NCBI GenBank assembly: GCA_965223775.1
Contig: OZ245021.1
Location: forward strand, 5,518,001 to 5,582,000
DNA: 64,000 bases
Direction of reading: 5' to 3'
From: JAJDXW01 sp965223775
GTDB taxonomy: Bacteria; Pseudomonadota; Gammaproteobacteria; HK1
Shown: positions 8,789 to 17,598 of the stretch, in pieces
Layout: each line of letters starts with the position of its first letter
Numbering within the stretch: the first letter of the stretch is position 1
Notes under the pieces: generated by a model
Told to the model about the DNA's origin: nothing
Database searches by the model: none
Seen by the model: the letters and a program-made list of their open reading frames with translations, nothing else
Program-made: the position numbers and the translations under genes

Positions 8789-8816
8789 TTGACAATGCAG
8801 ATTGATGTATTAATGT
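8789..8816 (+). promoter_or_regulatory. Candidate sigma-70 promoter for the toxin-antitoxin pair
   Basis: A perfect TTGACA (8789-8794) is followed after 16 bases by TAATGT (8811-8816), a weak -10-like hexamer. It lies just upstream of the inverted repeat and the antitoxin start at 8849, which is the right place for an autoregulated TA promoter. The -10 match is only partial. Confidence 0.5.
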
Positions 8817-8822
8817 AGTTAC

Positions 8823-8843
8823 CAGGTTACAAGCTGGAACCTG
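8823..8843. promoter_or_regulatory. Candidate TA operator (inverted repeat)
   Basis: CAGGTT (8823-8828) and AACCTG (8838-8843) form a perfect 6-bp inverted repeat with a 9-base spacer. Partial symmetry extends outward (GTTAC to the left, GTAAC to the right). It sits 5 bases before the antitoxin ATG and just after the candidate -10. This is the usual place for binding by a dimeric RHH-type antitoxin. Confidence 0.55.
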
Positions 8844-8848
8844 TAACG

Positions 8849-9448
8849 ATGCCGGTGATCAGGATCTCGGACGAAACGATGCGACGGCTCAAGACGTGGG
8901 CCGAACCTCTGGAAGACACGGCGGAGTCAGCGCTCGCCAAGGCATTGAATGCCGCCGAAGAAACGAAGGTCGGATCCAGTCGGAGCCGGCCGGAGGAACG
9001 GGAGGAAGAAGCCGCGAAACCCCGCATCGGTCCGGGACGCGGCAGACCCGGAGACAGGCTGCCCCAAAAGAAGTTTCGACGGCCCTTGTTGGAGACTCTT
9101 TACCAGATGGGCGGCTCGGGGCATCCCCGGGACGTGCGATCCGCCATGAAGGAGCGCATGTCGACTGCCCTGTTGCCGGGCGACCTGGGGCTCGTCTCAA
9201 CGGGTGACGAGCGGTGGTGGAACGCAACCTGCTGGGAGCGGAGCGCTCTGGTGAAGGAAGGTTATCTACGGGCCGATTCGCCTCGCGGTACCTGGACGTT
9301 GTCCGACGAGGGAATCAGACACGTCGAGAGCTCCCGCCCCGCACAGTCGTCCGATCCGTTCGTGGAGCACCTGCTCGCCATCCCCGACGTCGGCGACGAC
9401 GCTGACTTCGATCGCGACCCCTCGGGACTCCGACACGTCGAGATATGA
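8849..9448 (+). CDS. Antitoxin: RHH-like N-terminus fused to Mrr-N-type winged helix
   Basis: A 199-residue protein. Residues 1-36 (MPVIRISDETMRRLKTWAEP start) resemble a short ribbon-helix-helix DNA-binding unit. A charged Glu/Arg/Gly linker follows (41-75). Residues 76-162 resemble the winged-helix domain found at the N-terminus of Mrr restriction proteins, with a WWNATCWERSALVKEGYL helix-turn region and an SDEG wing. Its stop overlaps the start of the PIN toxin by four bases (ATGA), so it is very probably the cognate antitoxin and autorepressor. The C-terminal tail (165-199) may contact the toxin. The domain calls are by eye and the pairing is inferred from context. Confidence 0.78.
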   Translation: MPVIRISDETMRRLKTWAEPLEDTAESALAKALNAAEETKVGSSRSRPEEREEEAAKPRIGPGRGRPGDRLPQKKFRRPLLETLYQMGGSGHPRDVRSAMKERMSTALLPGDLGLVSTGDERWWNATCWERSALVKEGYLRADSPRGTWTLSDEGIRHVESSRPAQSSDPFVEHLLAIPDVGDDADFDRDPSGLRHVEI

Positions 9449-9861
9449 GCTATCTCGTGGACACGAATGTCTTGTCCGAGCTTCGGAAACGCGAACGAGC
9501 CAATCCGAACGTCGTGACGTGGTTCCGGAAACGAAAGTCTCAGGAGCTTTTTCTGAGCGTCCTGACCCTTGGCGAGCTTCGACGGGGTATCGAACGAATT
9601 CGCAGACGAGACCCGACCTCCGCGAGCGTGCTCGAGGCCTGGTTGCACCGAACCGTCGATGAGTTCAGAAACCGCATCATCGACGTCGATCAAGCGATTG
9701 CGGAACGTTGGGGGCATCTCGGCATGCCCGATCCGATTCCGGCCATCGACGCGCTGATCGCCGCCACCGCGCTGGAACGAGACCTCGTCGTAGTGACCCG
9801 GAACGTGAAACACATGGCACGGACGGGGGCACGCCACATCGATCCCTTCGGCGCCGGTTGA
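9445..9861 (+). CDS. FitB/VapC-family PIN-domain toxin
   Basis: This 138-residue PIN ribonuclease toxin has the expected acidic set: D6 in LVDTNVLSE, E44 in LTLGELRRG, D102 in IPAIDALIA, and N120 in VVTRNVKHM. The spacing and the SELRK and GIERI motifs match the FitB subgroup. It should cleave RNA in a Mg2+-dependent way when not held by its antitoxin. The start overlaps the antitoxin stop in an ATGA, giving translational coupling. All motifs are intact, unlike the fragment at 8675. Confidence 0.92.
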   Translation: MSYLVDTNVLSELRKRERANPNVVTWFRKRKSQELFLSVLTLGELRRGIERIRRRDPTSASVLEAWLHRTVDEFRNRIIDVDQAIAERWGHLGMPDPIPAIDALIAATALERDLVVVTRNVKHMARTGARHIDPFGAG

Positions 9862-10073
9862 AGGCGACTACCGCGACCGAAGGACTTCCGTCGCGAGCGG
9901 CGGATGCCGTGCTCTCATGGCCGAGTGGCCCCCGCGCCCTTTCCCGGAACAGGTGGCCCGCCGGCAGGTCGAGATCACATCGTTCGGGGGACCGCCGCCA
10001 CGCGCAAGGGGGCATTGCGACCGCGGCCCACGCTCCAGCCGCGGGTCGTAGCGGCGAAGCGCGACGAGCCGGC

Positions 10074-11159
10074 TCAGGCGTTGGCGAGGAGGGCGGCGGC
10101 CTCGGTCCGCGGAAGGCCGACGACCTCGCCGGCGTCGAGGATGCCGTCCCAGGTGATCGGGTCCACCGGGACGCCCTCCGCCATCCGCTTCTCGAGGGCC
10201 ATCCGCTCGGGGTCGCCCGGGACGAGGACCGGCTCGCCGGGGTTCGCGGGCGGGGAGGAGGTCACGTAGTCGACGAGGGTGTCGATCTCGCGCTCCATCC
10301 ATTCCGGATCGACGAGGGAGGCGGGATCGATGACGACGGTCAGCATGTGGTTGCAGATGGTGTCGAGGCGATGCGTCTCCGGGTTCGAGGTCCCGCCCCC
10401 GCCGAGCACCCCCGCGAGGAGCTCCGCCGCGAAGACAAGGCAATAGCCCTTGTGGAGGCCGAACGGCAGGATCGCCCCGCGCATCGACTCGTCTTCCGGG
10501 AACATGACGCTCGGGTCGGTCGTCGGCTGCCCGCTGGCGTCGACCAGGGTCCCGGGCGGCATCTCCTCACCCTTGTTGAGGGCCACCCGGACCTTGCCCA
10601 CCGCGACGAGCCCCGTCGCCATGTCGAGCAGGAAGGGATCGTGCCGCGCGGTGCCCGGCACCCCGATGCAGATGGGGTTGGTGGCGAACCGGCCGTGGCT
10701 CCCGCGGTAGGGGGCGACGAGGGGCGGGTGTCCGGTCACGTTCACGAAGTGGATCGAGACGAGCCCCGCCGCCACCGCCATCTCGGCGTAGGTCCCGATA
10801 CGGCCGAGGTGGTGGACGTTGCGGAGCGCCGCCACCACCGTCCCGAGCTCGCGCGCCCGTTCGATGAGCCGCTCCATCATCTCCGCGCCGACCCGCTGGC
10901 CGAAGCCCAGGCCGCCGTCGAACTGCATCACCGCGCCGCCGTCCCGGATCAGGGCAAGCCCGGTGTTCGGCCGCATCGTCTCGTTCGTGATGTTGTGCAC
11001 GTAGTGCGGAATGAGGCCGATGCCGTGGCTGTCGTGGCCCCGGAGGTTCGCATCCACGAGATGATTGGCGACTTGCGCGGCTTCGGCGGGCTCGCTGCCG
11101 GCCCGTTCGAGCAGGGTGCGGATCACGCGCCGCAACGCGACATCAGAGAACTTGTGCAT
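10074..11159 (-). CDS. Ldh2/MDH2-family NAD(P)-dependent oxidoreductase
   Basis: A 361-residue member of the malate/L-lactate/ureidoglycolate dehydrogenase family, which uses a fold different from classical LDH. Family marks are GHDSHG at residues 41-46, the NVHHLGR segment near 114-120, NPICIGVPG near the middle and an FGLHKGY segment in the C-terminal half. The enzyme would oxidise a 2-hydroxy acid, or reduce a 2-keto acid, with NAD(P). The substrate cannot be told. The start at 11159 was preferred over 11183 because MHKFSD is a typical N-terminus. The gene is isolated, with the dispersed repeat element directly upstream. Confidence 0.9.
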   Translation of the reverse strand: MHKFSDVALRRVIRTLLERAGSEPAEAAQVANHLVDANLRGHDSHGIGLIPHYVHNITNETMRPNTGLALIRDGGAVMQFDGGLGFGQRVGAEMMERLIERARELGTVVAALRNVHHLGRIGTYAEMAVAAGLVSIHFVNVTGHPPLVAPYRGSHGRFATNPICIGVPGTARHDPFLLDMATGLVAVGKVRVALNKGEEMPPGTLVDASGQPTTDPSVMFPEDESMRGAILPFGLHKGYCLVFAAELLAGVLGGGGTSNPETHRLDTICNHMLTVVIDPASLVDPEWMEREIDTLVDYVTSSPPANPGEPVLVPGDPERMALEKRMAEGVPVDPITWDGILDAGEVVGLPRTEAAALLANA

Positions 11160-11173
11160 GGCGGCGCGCATTC

Positions 11174-11378
11174 TAGCCCGCAAATCTCACCAGCTTCCTG
11201 CTGCGGACGCCGATCCATTCGCTGTGACAGGCCGTACTCCCTCAAGCCGCTTCGACAGCGCAAACGCGCTAGTGTCGGCTACGCCTTTGCCAGCGCGTAC
11301 GCGCTCTTTCGGTCCGTGCGGCCTGTCACAGCGCCGTCTCGCCGCCCTCGCGACGAAAGCCGGTGAGATTTCCGGGCT
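11174..11378 (+). repeat. Dispersed hairpin element, copy A
   Basis: A 205-bp element bounded by near-identical terminal inverted repeats: TAGCCCGCAAATCTCACC at the left and the complement of TAGCCCGGAAATCTCACC (lacking the final base) at the right. Inside, a 15-bp perfect inverted repeat (11220-11234 against 11319-11333, GACAGGCCG core) encloses a region with CCCTCAAGCCGCTTCGAC. Two related copies occur at 19741 and 43802. Short frames through it are not counted as genes. Confidence 0.85.
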
Positions 11379-11541
11379 CGCCCGCCCTCGACCCGCCATT
11401 CCCCACGGGGCGCGCATCGGTGAACCGACCGCCGCGCGAAGCGACACGGCGGCCGCCGCATCGAGTCCCGGCGCCGCGCGCGCATGCATCGGACGCGGCT
11501 GACCTATGATCCGCCCTCGCTTCATCATCGAGGGAAATGCA

Positions 11542-12321
11542 ATGCCGGTCGAACTCGGGCGCCGCGACGGCGCCGCCATCCTCACCCTCAACCGGCCGGA
11601 GGCGCTGAACGCCCTCAGCTTCGCGGTCCTGCGCGAGATCGAGGTGCGGGTGAGCGAGATCGAGCACGGGGTCGAGCAGGGAGAGGTGCGGGCGCTTCTC
11701 GTCGCGGGGGCGGGGGAACGGGCGTTCTGCGCCGGGGCGGACGTCAAGGAGCTGATGGGGCGCACGCCCCTGGAGCACCGGCAGGGCCTGCGGTTCGGCC
11801 AGACCCTCTTCGAACGCATCGCGGACCTGGCCGTCCCGTCGATCGCCGTCATCGACGGGTTCGCCCTCGGGGGCGGCCTCGAGCTTGCGATGGCCTGCAC
11901 GTTCCGGCTCGCGACGACGGCCGCCCGCATGGGGCTCCCGGAGATCAAGCTCGGCCTCGTGCCGGGCTACGGCGGCACCCAGCGCCTGCCCCGCCTGGTC
12001 GGCGAGGCGAACGCCCTCGACATCGTCATGACCGGGCGCATGGTGAAGGCGGACGAGGGGCTCTCGATGGGCCTCGTCAACCGTATCGTCGAAGGCGATC
12101 CGATCGAGGCGGGCCTCGCGTTCGCGGCCGAGCTCACCGGATACTCGCTCCCCGTGCTGCGGCTCGCGCGCGAGGCGGTGCAGCGCGCCCTCGACCTCCC
12201 GGTCCACGAGGGGCTCAAGGTGGAGGCGGACCTCTCGACGCTCTCCTTCCAGACCGGCGACGCGGCCGAGGGGATGAGCGCGTTCGTGGAGAAGCGGGCG
12301 CCGGGGTTCCGCGATGCCTGA
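11542..12321 (+). CDS. Enoyl-CoA hydratase/isomerase family protein
   Basis: A 259-residue crotonase-fold enzyme. FCAGADVKEL (62-71) and the GGGLELA segment form the oxyanion and CoA site. The two catalytic glutamates of true hydratases are present, E114 in GGGLELA and E134 in LPEIKLG, so reversible hydration of an enoyl-CoA is expected. The start at 11542 gives the standard family N-terminus. The stop overlaps the next gene by 8 bases, so the hydratase and the SDR form a translationally coupled pair, perhaps two successive beta-oxidation-like steps on one acyl chain. The substrate is unknown. Confidence 0.93.
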   Translation: MPVELGRRDGAAILTLNRPEALNALSFAVLREIEVRVSEIEHGVEQGEVRALLVAGAGERAFCAGADVKELMGRTPLEHRQGLRFGQTLFERIADLAVPSIAVIDGFALGGGLELAMACTFRLATTAARMGLPEIKLGLVPGYGGTQRLPRLVGEANALDIVMTGRMVKADEGLSMGLVNRIVEGDPIEAGLAFAAELTGYSLPVLRLAREAVQRALDLPVHEGLKVEADLSTLSFQTGDAAEGMSAFVEKRAPGFRDA

Positions 12322-13036
12322 CGGAAAGGGCAAGCAGGGCGCGGTCATCGTGACCGGTGCGAGCCGCGGGATCGGGGCGGCGGTCGCGGCCGAGCTCGAG
12401 GTGCGCGGGTTCGCGGTGTGGTCGCTCTCGCGGAGCGGCGGCGCACCCGCCGGGCGGGCGATGCGGTGCGACGTGACCGACGAGGCGGCGCTCCGCGAGG
12501 CGTTCGCGTCCATTGCAGCCGAGGGGCCGATCGCCGCCCTCGTCAGCAACGCCGGCGTCCACGCGTCCGCGCCGAGCCGGAAGCTCGCGACCGCCGAGTA
12601 CGAGCGGATCATGACCCTCAACGCGACCGCGGTGATGACGGGGGCGCGCGAGATCCACCCTCACCTCGTCCGCGCAGGCGGGGGGACCATCATCAACATG
12701 GGCTCGTTCTTTGACCGGATGGCCGTCCCCTACAACCTCGCCTACTGCGCGTCGAAGGCGGCGGTCGGGGCGATGACCCGCTGCCTCGCGGCGGAGTGGG
12801 CGGACGACGGGATCCGGGTCATCAACATCGCCCCCGGGTACGTCGAGACCGCGCTCAACCGCGAGTTCCTCGCCCGCGAGGACATGCGCCGCTACATGGA
12901 GTCGCGCGTCCCCTTGAAACGCGCGGCCCGCCCCGAGGAGGTGGCGCGGCTCGTCGCCGCCCTCCTCACCGAGGACATCCCCTACCTCACCGGCGAGACC
13001 ATCTACATGGACGCGTCGCACGCCATCGCCCACTGA
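12314..13036 (+). CDS. Short-chain dehydrogenase/reductase (SDR)
   Basis: A 240-residue classical SDR with the nucleotide-binding TGASRGIG (14-21), NAG at 79-81, S131, and the YxxxK pair Y144/K148 (YCASK). The C-terminal EDIPYLTGETIYMDA stretch is typical of FabG-like enzymes. It should oxidise or reduce a hydroxy/keto group with NAD(P)H. It overlaps the enoyl-CoA hydratase by 8 bases, which makes a role on a 3-hydroxyacyl or related intermediate plausible. Confidence 0.93.
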   Translation: MPDGKGKQGAVIVTGASRGIGAAVAAELEVRGFAVWSLSRSGGAPAGRAMRCDVTDEAALREAFASIAAEGPIAALVSNAGVHASAPSRKLATAEYERIMTLNATAVMTGAREIHPHLVRAGGGTIINMGSFFDRMAVPYNLAYCASKAAVGAMTRCLAAEWADDGIRVINIAPGYVETALNREFLAREDMRRYMESRVPLKRAARPEEVARLVAALLTEDIPYLTGETIYMDASHAIAH

Positions 13037-13191
13037 GCCCGCTCGGACGAACGCGACGGGGCCTTCCACACGGCGCACGGACCGCACCTGTCGCCCCTCT
13101 TCCGCCACGGACGCCGGCCCCCCGCTTCGCGCGCTCTTCGTTCGGCCCGCCCTCGCGAGGAAGACCGCAGGCAATGCGGTCCAGGCGCTCG

Positions 13192-14280
13192 TCACTCGGC
13201 GGGGAGGACGAAGGCGTCGGCGACGTTCCACCGCGCCCACATGCGCGCGCCCACGTCGAGGGCGAGGGTGTCGAGCTCGCGCTGCTGCTGCTGCACGCGA
13301 AACGCCTCGCCGTTGGCCGCCTCAAGGTGAAGCGTGACGACGCTGCCCACGAACTCCTCGCTGATCAGGGTGAGGGCCAGCTCGTTCCGCGCCCCGCTCG
13401 GCTCGCCCGCGAGCATCGCCCGATCCGCGCTCACCACGAAGGTGCACCGATCGCCGGGCGCGACCGCGCGCTCGGGGTTGGGCGGGGCGGCGAAGGTACC
13501 GAGCGGGGTCTCGATTGCGAGCCGATCGTCCGATACCTCCGCGGCCGTCCCGGAAAGCAGGTTGTTGGTGCCGACGAACTCGGCGACGAATCGATTCGCC
13601 GGATGGCGGTAGACCGTCTGGGGGGAGCCGACCTGCTCGATCAGCCCTCGGCTCATGATGACCACGCGGTCCGCCATGGCGAACGCTTCCGACTGGCTGT
13701 GGGTCACGTAGACGAACGTGATCCCGAGCTCGCGCTGGAGCCGCGCCAGCACGGCCTGCATCCGCACGACGAGGTTGGCGTCGAGGGCGCTCATCGGCTC
13801 GTCGAGGAGCAGGATCTCGGGCTCGGTCACGAGGGAGCGAGCCAGGGCAACGCGCTGGCGCTGGCCGCCGGAGAGCTGGGCCACGTCGCGCTCCGCGAAC
13901 TCCGCGATGTCGAGCCGCTCCAGCCACTCCAACGCCTTCGCCCGCCGGGCCGGCGTGCTCATGCCGCGCATCTTCAGGCCGAACTCCACGTTCCGGCGCA
14001 CGTTCAGGAAGGGAAACAACGCGAGGGTCTGCCACACCATCGGGGTATCCCGCTCCGAGGCGCCGACCTCGTTCATGCGCTGCCCGGCGAAGCGGACCTC
14101 TCCCTCGCTCGGGGTCTCGAGGCCGGCGAGCATGCGCAGCGTAGTCGTCTTGCCGCAGCCGCTCGACCCCATGATGGCGAGGAATTCGCCCTTGTGAATC
14201 TCGAGATTCATGCACTCGACGGCCACCGTGTCGCCGAAGCGCTTGACCACGTTGTCGAACACCACGAGGGGTTCAGACAC
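13192..14280 (-). CDS. ABC transporter ATP-binding protein, PotA-like
   Basis: A 362-residue ATPase with Walker A GSSGCGKTT (38-46), signature LSGGQ (136-140), Walker B ILLLDEP (156-162), switch H194 and a C-terminal TOBE-type domain (about 240-362) as in spermidine/putrescine and iron transporters. It starts with GTG and overlaps the preceding permease gene by 8 bases. It is the last gene of a four-gene importer operon and powers uptake through the two permeases. The imported compound is not proven, and polyamine-like or other small organic solutes are possible. Confidence 0.94.
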   Translation of the reverse strand: MSEPLVVFDNVVKRFGDTVAVECMNLEIHKGEFLAIMGSSGCGKTTTLRMLAGLETPSEGEVRFAGQRMNEVGASERDTPMVWQTLALFPFLNVRRNVEFGLKMRGMSTPARRAKALEWLERLDIAEFAERDVAQLSGGQRQRVALARSLVTEPEILLLDEPMSALDANLVVRMQAVLARLQRELGITFVYVTHSQSEAFAMADRVVIMSRGLIEQVGSPQTVYRHPANRFVAEFVGTNNLLSGTAAEVSDDRLAIETPLGTFAAPPNPERAVAPGDRCTFVVSADRAMLAGEPSGARNELALTLISEEFVGSVVTLHLEAANGEAFRVQQQQRELDTLALDVGARMWARWNVADAFVLPAE

Positions 14281-15067
14281 GCCGGGGCTCCCGGGTCATC
14301 AGCAGCACCTGCGCGATCACCACCAGGGTCATCGAGGTGACGAACACGAAGGTCCCGATCGCGTTGATCTGCGGGTCGACGTTTCCCTGCAGGATCTCGA
14401 GGATGATCACCGGCACCGTCTTGTTCAGGCCGGACACGAACCAGGCCACCGCGAACTCGTCGAACGAGACCGCCGCGGTGAGACAAAGAGCGGAGACGAT
14501 CGCCGGCCGGGTGAACGGCAGGATCACGGCGACCATGGCCCGCCACTCGCTCGCGCCAAGATTCCAGGCCGCCGCCTCGAGGCTCGGGTCCATCTGCGCG
14601 AGGCGAAGCCGGATGATCGCCATCGCGAACGGAGAGCACAGCACCACGTGGGCCACGATGACCGAGTAGAGCTGCCCCGACATGCCGATCCGGGACAGCA
14701 GGGCGAGCATCGCGAGCCCCATGATCACGAGCGGAATGGTCGGCGGCAGCAGCGCGAGCCCGAGATAGGCGCCCTTGCCGAAGAAGCGGTAGCGGTAGTC
14801 CGTGTAGGCGGTGCAGAAGCCGATCAGGGTCGCGAGCACGCACGTCACGGCGGAGACGACGAGGCTGTTGCCGAACGCCTCCCATACGTCGGGATCGCCG
14901 AAGATGGTCTCGTACCAGTGCACGGTGAAGTGCCCGAGGGGAATCGTCGGGAAACGGTCCGAGTTGAACGAAAAGACGAAGCTCGCGACGATCGGGGCGA
15001 ATACGAACGCGAACACCACCGCGACGTAGGCGCGCAGGAACCAGGCGATGGCCCGCCGCTCGCTCAC
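14273..15067 (-). CDS. ABC transporter permease, PotC-like
   Basis: A 264-residue inner-membrane protein with about six hydrophobic segments and the EAA loop (MDPSLEAAAWNLGASEW), the coupling helix that docks on the ATPase. It begins with GTG at 15067, overlapping the upstream permease stop by four bases (GTGA). It ends 8 bases inside the ATPase gene. Tight coupling with both neighbours supports one transport complex. Family resemblance is to PotC/YdcV second permeases. Confidence 0.92.
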   Translation of the reverse strand: MSERRAIAWFLRAYVAVVFAFVFAPIVASFVFSFNSDRFPTIPLGHFTVHWYETIFGDPDVWEAFGNSLVVSAVTCVLATLIGFCTAYTDYRYRFFGKGAYLGLALLPPTIPLVIMGLAMLALLSRIGMSGQLYSVIVAHVVLCSPFAMAIIRLRLAQMDPSLEAAAWNLGASEWRAMVAVILPFTRPAIVSALCLTAAVSFDEFAVAWFVSGLNKTVPVIILEILQGNVDPQINAIGTFVFVTSMTLVVIAQVLLMTREPRRV

Positions 15068-15930
15068 GTCCGCTTCCGGTAGGCGAGACTGACGGCGGTG
15101 AAGGCGACCACGAAGAGGGTGACGATCATCGTGCACGCGACGACCGCGGCGCGCGGCCACTGCTGCCCGGACTTCGTGGTGTCGATGATGAGGATGCTGA
15201 GGGTGGGCGGCCGGCTTCCGCCCAGGTAGTAGGGGCTGACGAAGTCGCCGAACGAGAGGATGAAACAGAAGGTCGCGGCGATGATGAGCCCGATCTTCGC
15301 AAGCGGGATGATGACGGTGAAGATGGTTCGCATCCGCCCGCACCCGAGATTCCAGGCCGCCTCGACGAGGCTCCGGTCGACCGCGGCCAGGCTGAAGAGC
15401 TGCAGCACCACGACCAGGGGCAGGGTGAGGGTAAGGTAGCCGACCACGGTTCCGAACGGCGTATTCAGCATCGGGAACGGCCCGAGCCCGACGAGGGACA
15501 CGATCGCGTTGATGATCCCCTCGTCGCCAAGAAAGATCTGCCACGAATAGGCGCGGACGAGATAGCTCGTGAAGAAGGGGATGATGAGGAAGAAGACGGC
15601 CCAGCGACGCGCCCCCGCCGAGACGTTGAACGCGAGCGCGTAGGCCGCGGGAAAGGCGAGGATGCTGGTCACCGCGGTCGAGAGGAGCGCCATCGCGAAG
15701 GTGAAGCCGTACGCGTCCCGGAAGTACCCCCGCGTGTACATCTTCACCCAGTTCACGGAATCGAAGCCGGGGACCATCCGGTAGTTCTTGACGAGCCAGA
15801 ACGTGAGCGCGACGAGAAAGATGAGCGGAAACACGAAGAAGACGAGCTGCCACACCACCATCGGCAGCGCGAAGGTGAGTCCGTAAAGCGAAACGGTCCT
15901 CGTGCCGCGAAAGCGGTCCGGAACGGTCAT
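15064..15930 (-). CDS. ABC transporter permease, PotB-like
   Basis: A 288-residue membrane protein with a hydrophobic segment at about 15-45 and five more in the body. The EAA motif reads VDRSLVEAAWNLGCGRM. It is the first permease of the operon and pairs with the PotC-like subunit, whose GTG start overlaps its stop. The ATG at 15930 is well placed. A 507-base gap rich in palindromes separates it from the binding-protein gene upstream. Confidence 0.92.
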   Translation of the reverse strand: MTVPDRFRGTRTVSLYGLTFALPMVVWQLVFFVFPLIFLVALTFWLVKNYRMVPGFDSVNWVKMYTRGYFRDAYGFTFAMALLSTAVTSILAFPAAYALAFNVSAGARRWAVFFLIIPFFTSYLVRAYSWQIFLGDEGIINAIVSLVGLGPFPMLNTPFGTVVGYLTLTLPLVVVLQLFSLAAVDRSLVEAAWNLGCGRMRTIFTVIIPLAKIGLIIAATFCFILSFGDFVSPYYLGGSRPPTLSILIIDTTKSGQQWPRAAVVACTMIVTLFVVAFTAVSLAYRKRT

Positions 15931-16437
15931 GCGCGAATGACCCCCTCGGAACGAGGATTCGCGGGAACCTTCATGTCAAGCGCACCGGCGCACCTCCCCG
16001 GCCCCGGCCCCAGCCCCAGCCCGGAGAACGAGGAGGCGCGGGAGCGTTCATGTCAGGCGCGCCTCCGAGCCTCTCCGGCCCACGCCCGCGCACGCGAAGG
16101 CGACGAGGCCGGGCGCGCCGGCCGGCCCCATCGAGGCGCCACGGTCCTTGCGGATGAACCGAGTCTTGCCCGAGACACCCCGGGGAGCGCGGGCTTCCGG
16201 AAACGTGATGAAGCCGCTCCGGGCGGTCTCGTCCGAGGCGTCCCGGGAGCGCGGGCTTCCGGCCCGCGGAGACAATCGCTGACCCGCGGCCCGACGCGGG
16301 CTGGAAGCCCGCGCTCCCAGGAGATTGGCCTGCGGCCGCGCTCCCGGGAACCGGACGCACCCCTCCCGGGAATCCGGCCGGACGCCGGCGCGCCCGACGG
16401 AGCACCGCATGCCTCGCCGGGCCGGGGCGCCGCCTCG
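15931..16437. other. Palindrome-rich spacer inside the Pot-type operon
   Basis: About 507 bases separate the binding-protein gene from the first permease gene. No gene is supported. The stretch holds the REP-like cluster at 16183-16318 and several other short GC-rich inverted repeats. Such spacers between binding-protein and permease genes often lower expression of the downstream part, which fits the need for excess binding protein. That role is inference. Confidence 0.5.
16183..16318. repeat. REP-like palindrome cluster (three units)
   Basis: Three units of the palindrome GGGAGCGCGGGCTTCC are seen: 16183-16200 and 16245-16268 in plus orientation and 16296-16318 inverted. The second and third read GGGCTTCCGGCCCGC-like and GCGGGCTGGAAGCCCGC, so together they can form a long stem. 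Similar units occur at 17790-17855 and 44080-44340. Confidence 0.8.
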
Positions 16438-17598
16438 TCAGGCGTTCTTGTACTCGGACCAGAAGTCGTTCCACTCCTCCAGGCTCTGCTGCACCGGGAT
16501 GTCGCGATAGTGGATGCGACCCTGGTCTATCAGGGTGATCGGATTGTTGGGCGCCCCGTCGAGCTGGCCGGTGCGGGCCGCTTCTTCCGGCGTCTGCTCC
16601 TGAAGCGCCTTGAACCCCGCTCCGGTGACGACAAAGGCCGGATAGGCCGCCATGTTCGCCGATCGGACCTGGCCTTCCGTGGTCAGCGTGTACTGGATGT
16701 ACTTGCGGACCAGGTCCTTCTTCGTGGAGGTGGAGACGATCGAGTAGGACTCGGTCCACTGGATGCCGCCCTCGTCGGGCACTGCCGAGCCGACCGGCGC
16801 ACCGTCCTTCTCCAGCACCCCCGTCACCCAGTCCCCGATCCCGACGCTGACCCAGACATCGCCGTTCTTCAACGACGCGAAGGTCCCGCCGTAGTCGAAG
16901 AAGCCCTTGACCTGGGGCTTGAGCGAGAGCGTCTTCTCGCGCACCTGGTCCCAGGCGCCGGCGGAGATGTCGAACGGGCCCGGATCGGTGTTGCCGTTGA
17001 GGAGGCTCACCTGGCCGAGGTTCGGCAGATGCCAGTCGAAGTGGCCCACCTTGCCGGCGACCTTCGGATTCCAGTACACGTTGTAGCTCATCGCCTCTTC
17101 GAGGCTGACGTGCTCCTTGTTGTAGGAGACCCCGAGGTGCCCGAAGCGGTTGATCACCGAGTAGAGCTTGCCGTCCTTCCAGTGGCCGGGGAAGCGGGTG
17201 AAGCTCTCGTGCAGCATGTCGTCGAAGGGATAGTCCGCGGGGTCCAGTTCGTCGACCAGATCGCCGCGATCGGTGAGGATCCGCGCGAACTCCGCGTCGG
17301 TATGGATGATGTCGAAGGTGCCGGGGGGCGACTGTGCGAGCGCCGCCAGCATGTTGTCTCCTCCGGCGTAGTACTTCGGCTTGAACTTGACGTTGTGCTC
17401 GGCCTCGAACGCCGCGACCATGTCGGGCTCGGCGAGGCCGTACCAGGACAGCATGTTGATCTCGACCGGCTCGGCGAACGCCTTCCGGGAGGTGATGACG
17501 AAGGGCGCGGCGAGCGCACCCGCGACCGCGCCGGTGGTCTTGACGAAGGTACGCCGGGAAACCGCGCGGGCTCCCGGAAGCTCTCGATGCTTTGGCAT
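16438..17598 (-). CDS. ABC transporter periplasmic substrate-binding protein, PotD-like
   Basis: A 386-residue extracytoplasmic binding protein with a Tat signal: SRRTFVK at 14-20, a hydrophobic run at 21-34 and probable cleavage after AFA near residue 42. The mature part starts EPVEINMLSWYGL, typical of PotD/spermidine-putrescine and related binding proteins. An excellent AGGAGG site precedes the ATG. It is the first gene of the four-gene importer operon. The ligand cannot be read from sequence. The divergent BtpA-PRTase gene 396 bases away hints at a nucleobase- or ribose-linked substrate, but this is only context. Confidence 0.92.
   Translation of the reverse strand: MPKHRELPGARAVSRRTFVKTTGAVAGALAAPFVITSRKAFAEPVEINMLSWYGLAEPDMVAAFEAEHNVKFKPKYYAGGDNMLAALAQSPPGTFDIIHTDAEFARILTDRGDLVDELDPADYPFDDMLHESFTRFPGHWKDGKLYSVINRFGHLGVSYNKEHVSLEEAMSYNVYWNPKVAGKVGHFDWHLPNLGQVSLLNGNTDPGPFDISAGAWDQVREKTLSLKPQVKGFFDYGGTFASLKNGDVWVSVGIGDWVTGVLEKDGAPVGSAVPDEGGIQWTESYSIVSTSTKKDLVRKYIQYTLTTEGQVRSANMAAYPAFVVTGAGFKALQEQTPEEAARTGQLDGAPNNPITLIDQGRIHYRDIPVQQSLEEWNDFWSEYKNA

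Noticed and set aside
5489..8848. A tRNA gene as integrase attachment site
   Set aside because: No cloverleaf, CCA end or T-loop consensus was found by eye on either strand around the integrases.
9708..11366. A 552-codon plus-strand frame
   Set aside because: It lies antisense to the Ldh2-type dehydrogenase and ends inside repeat copy A; its sequence is low-complexity.
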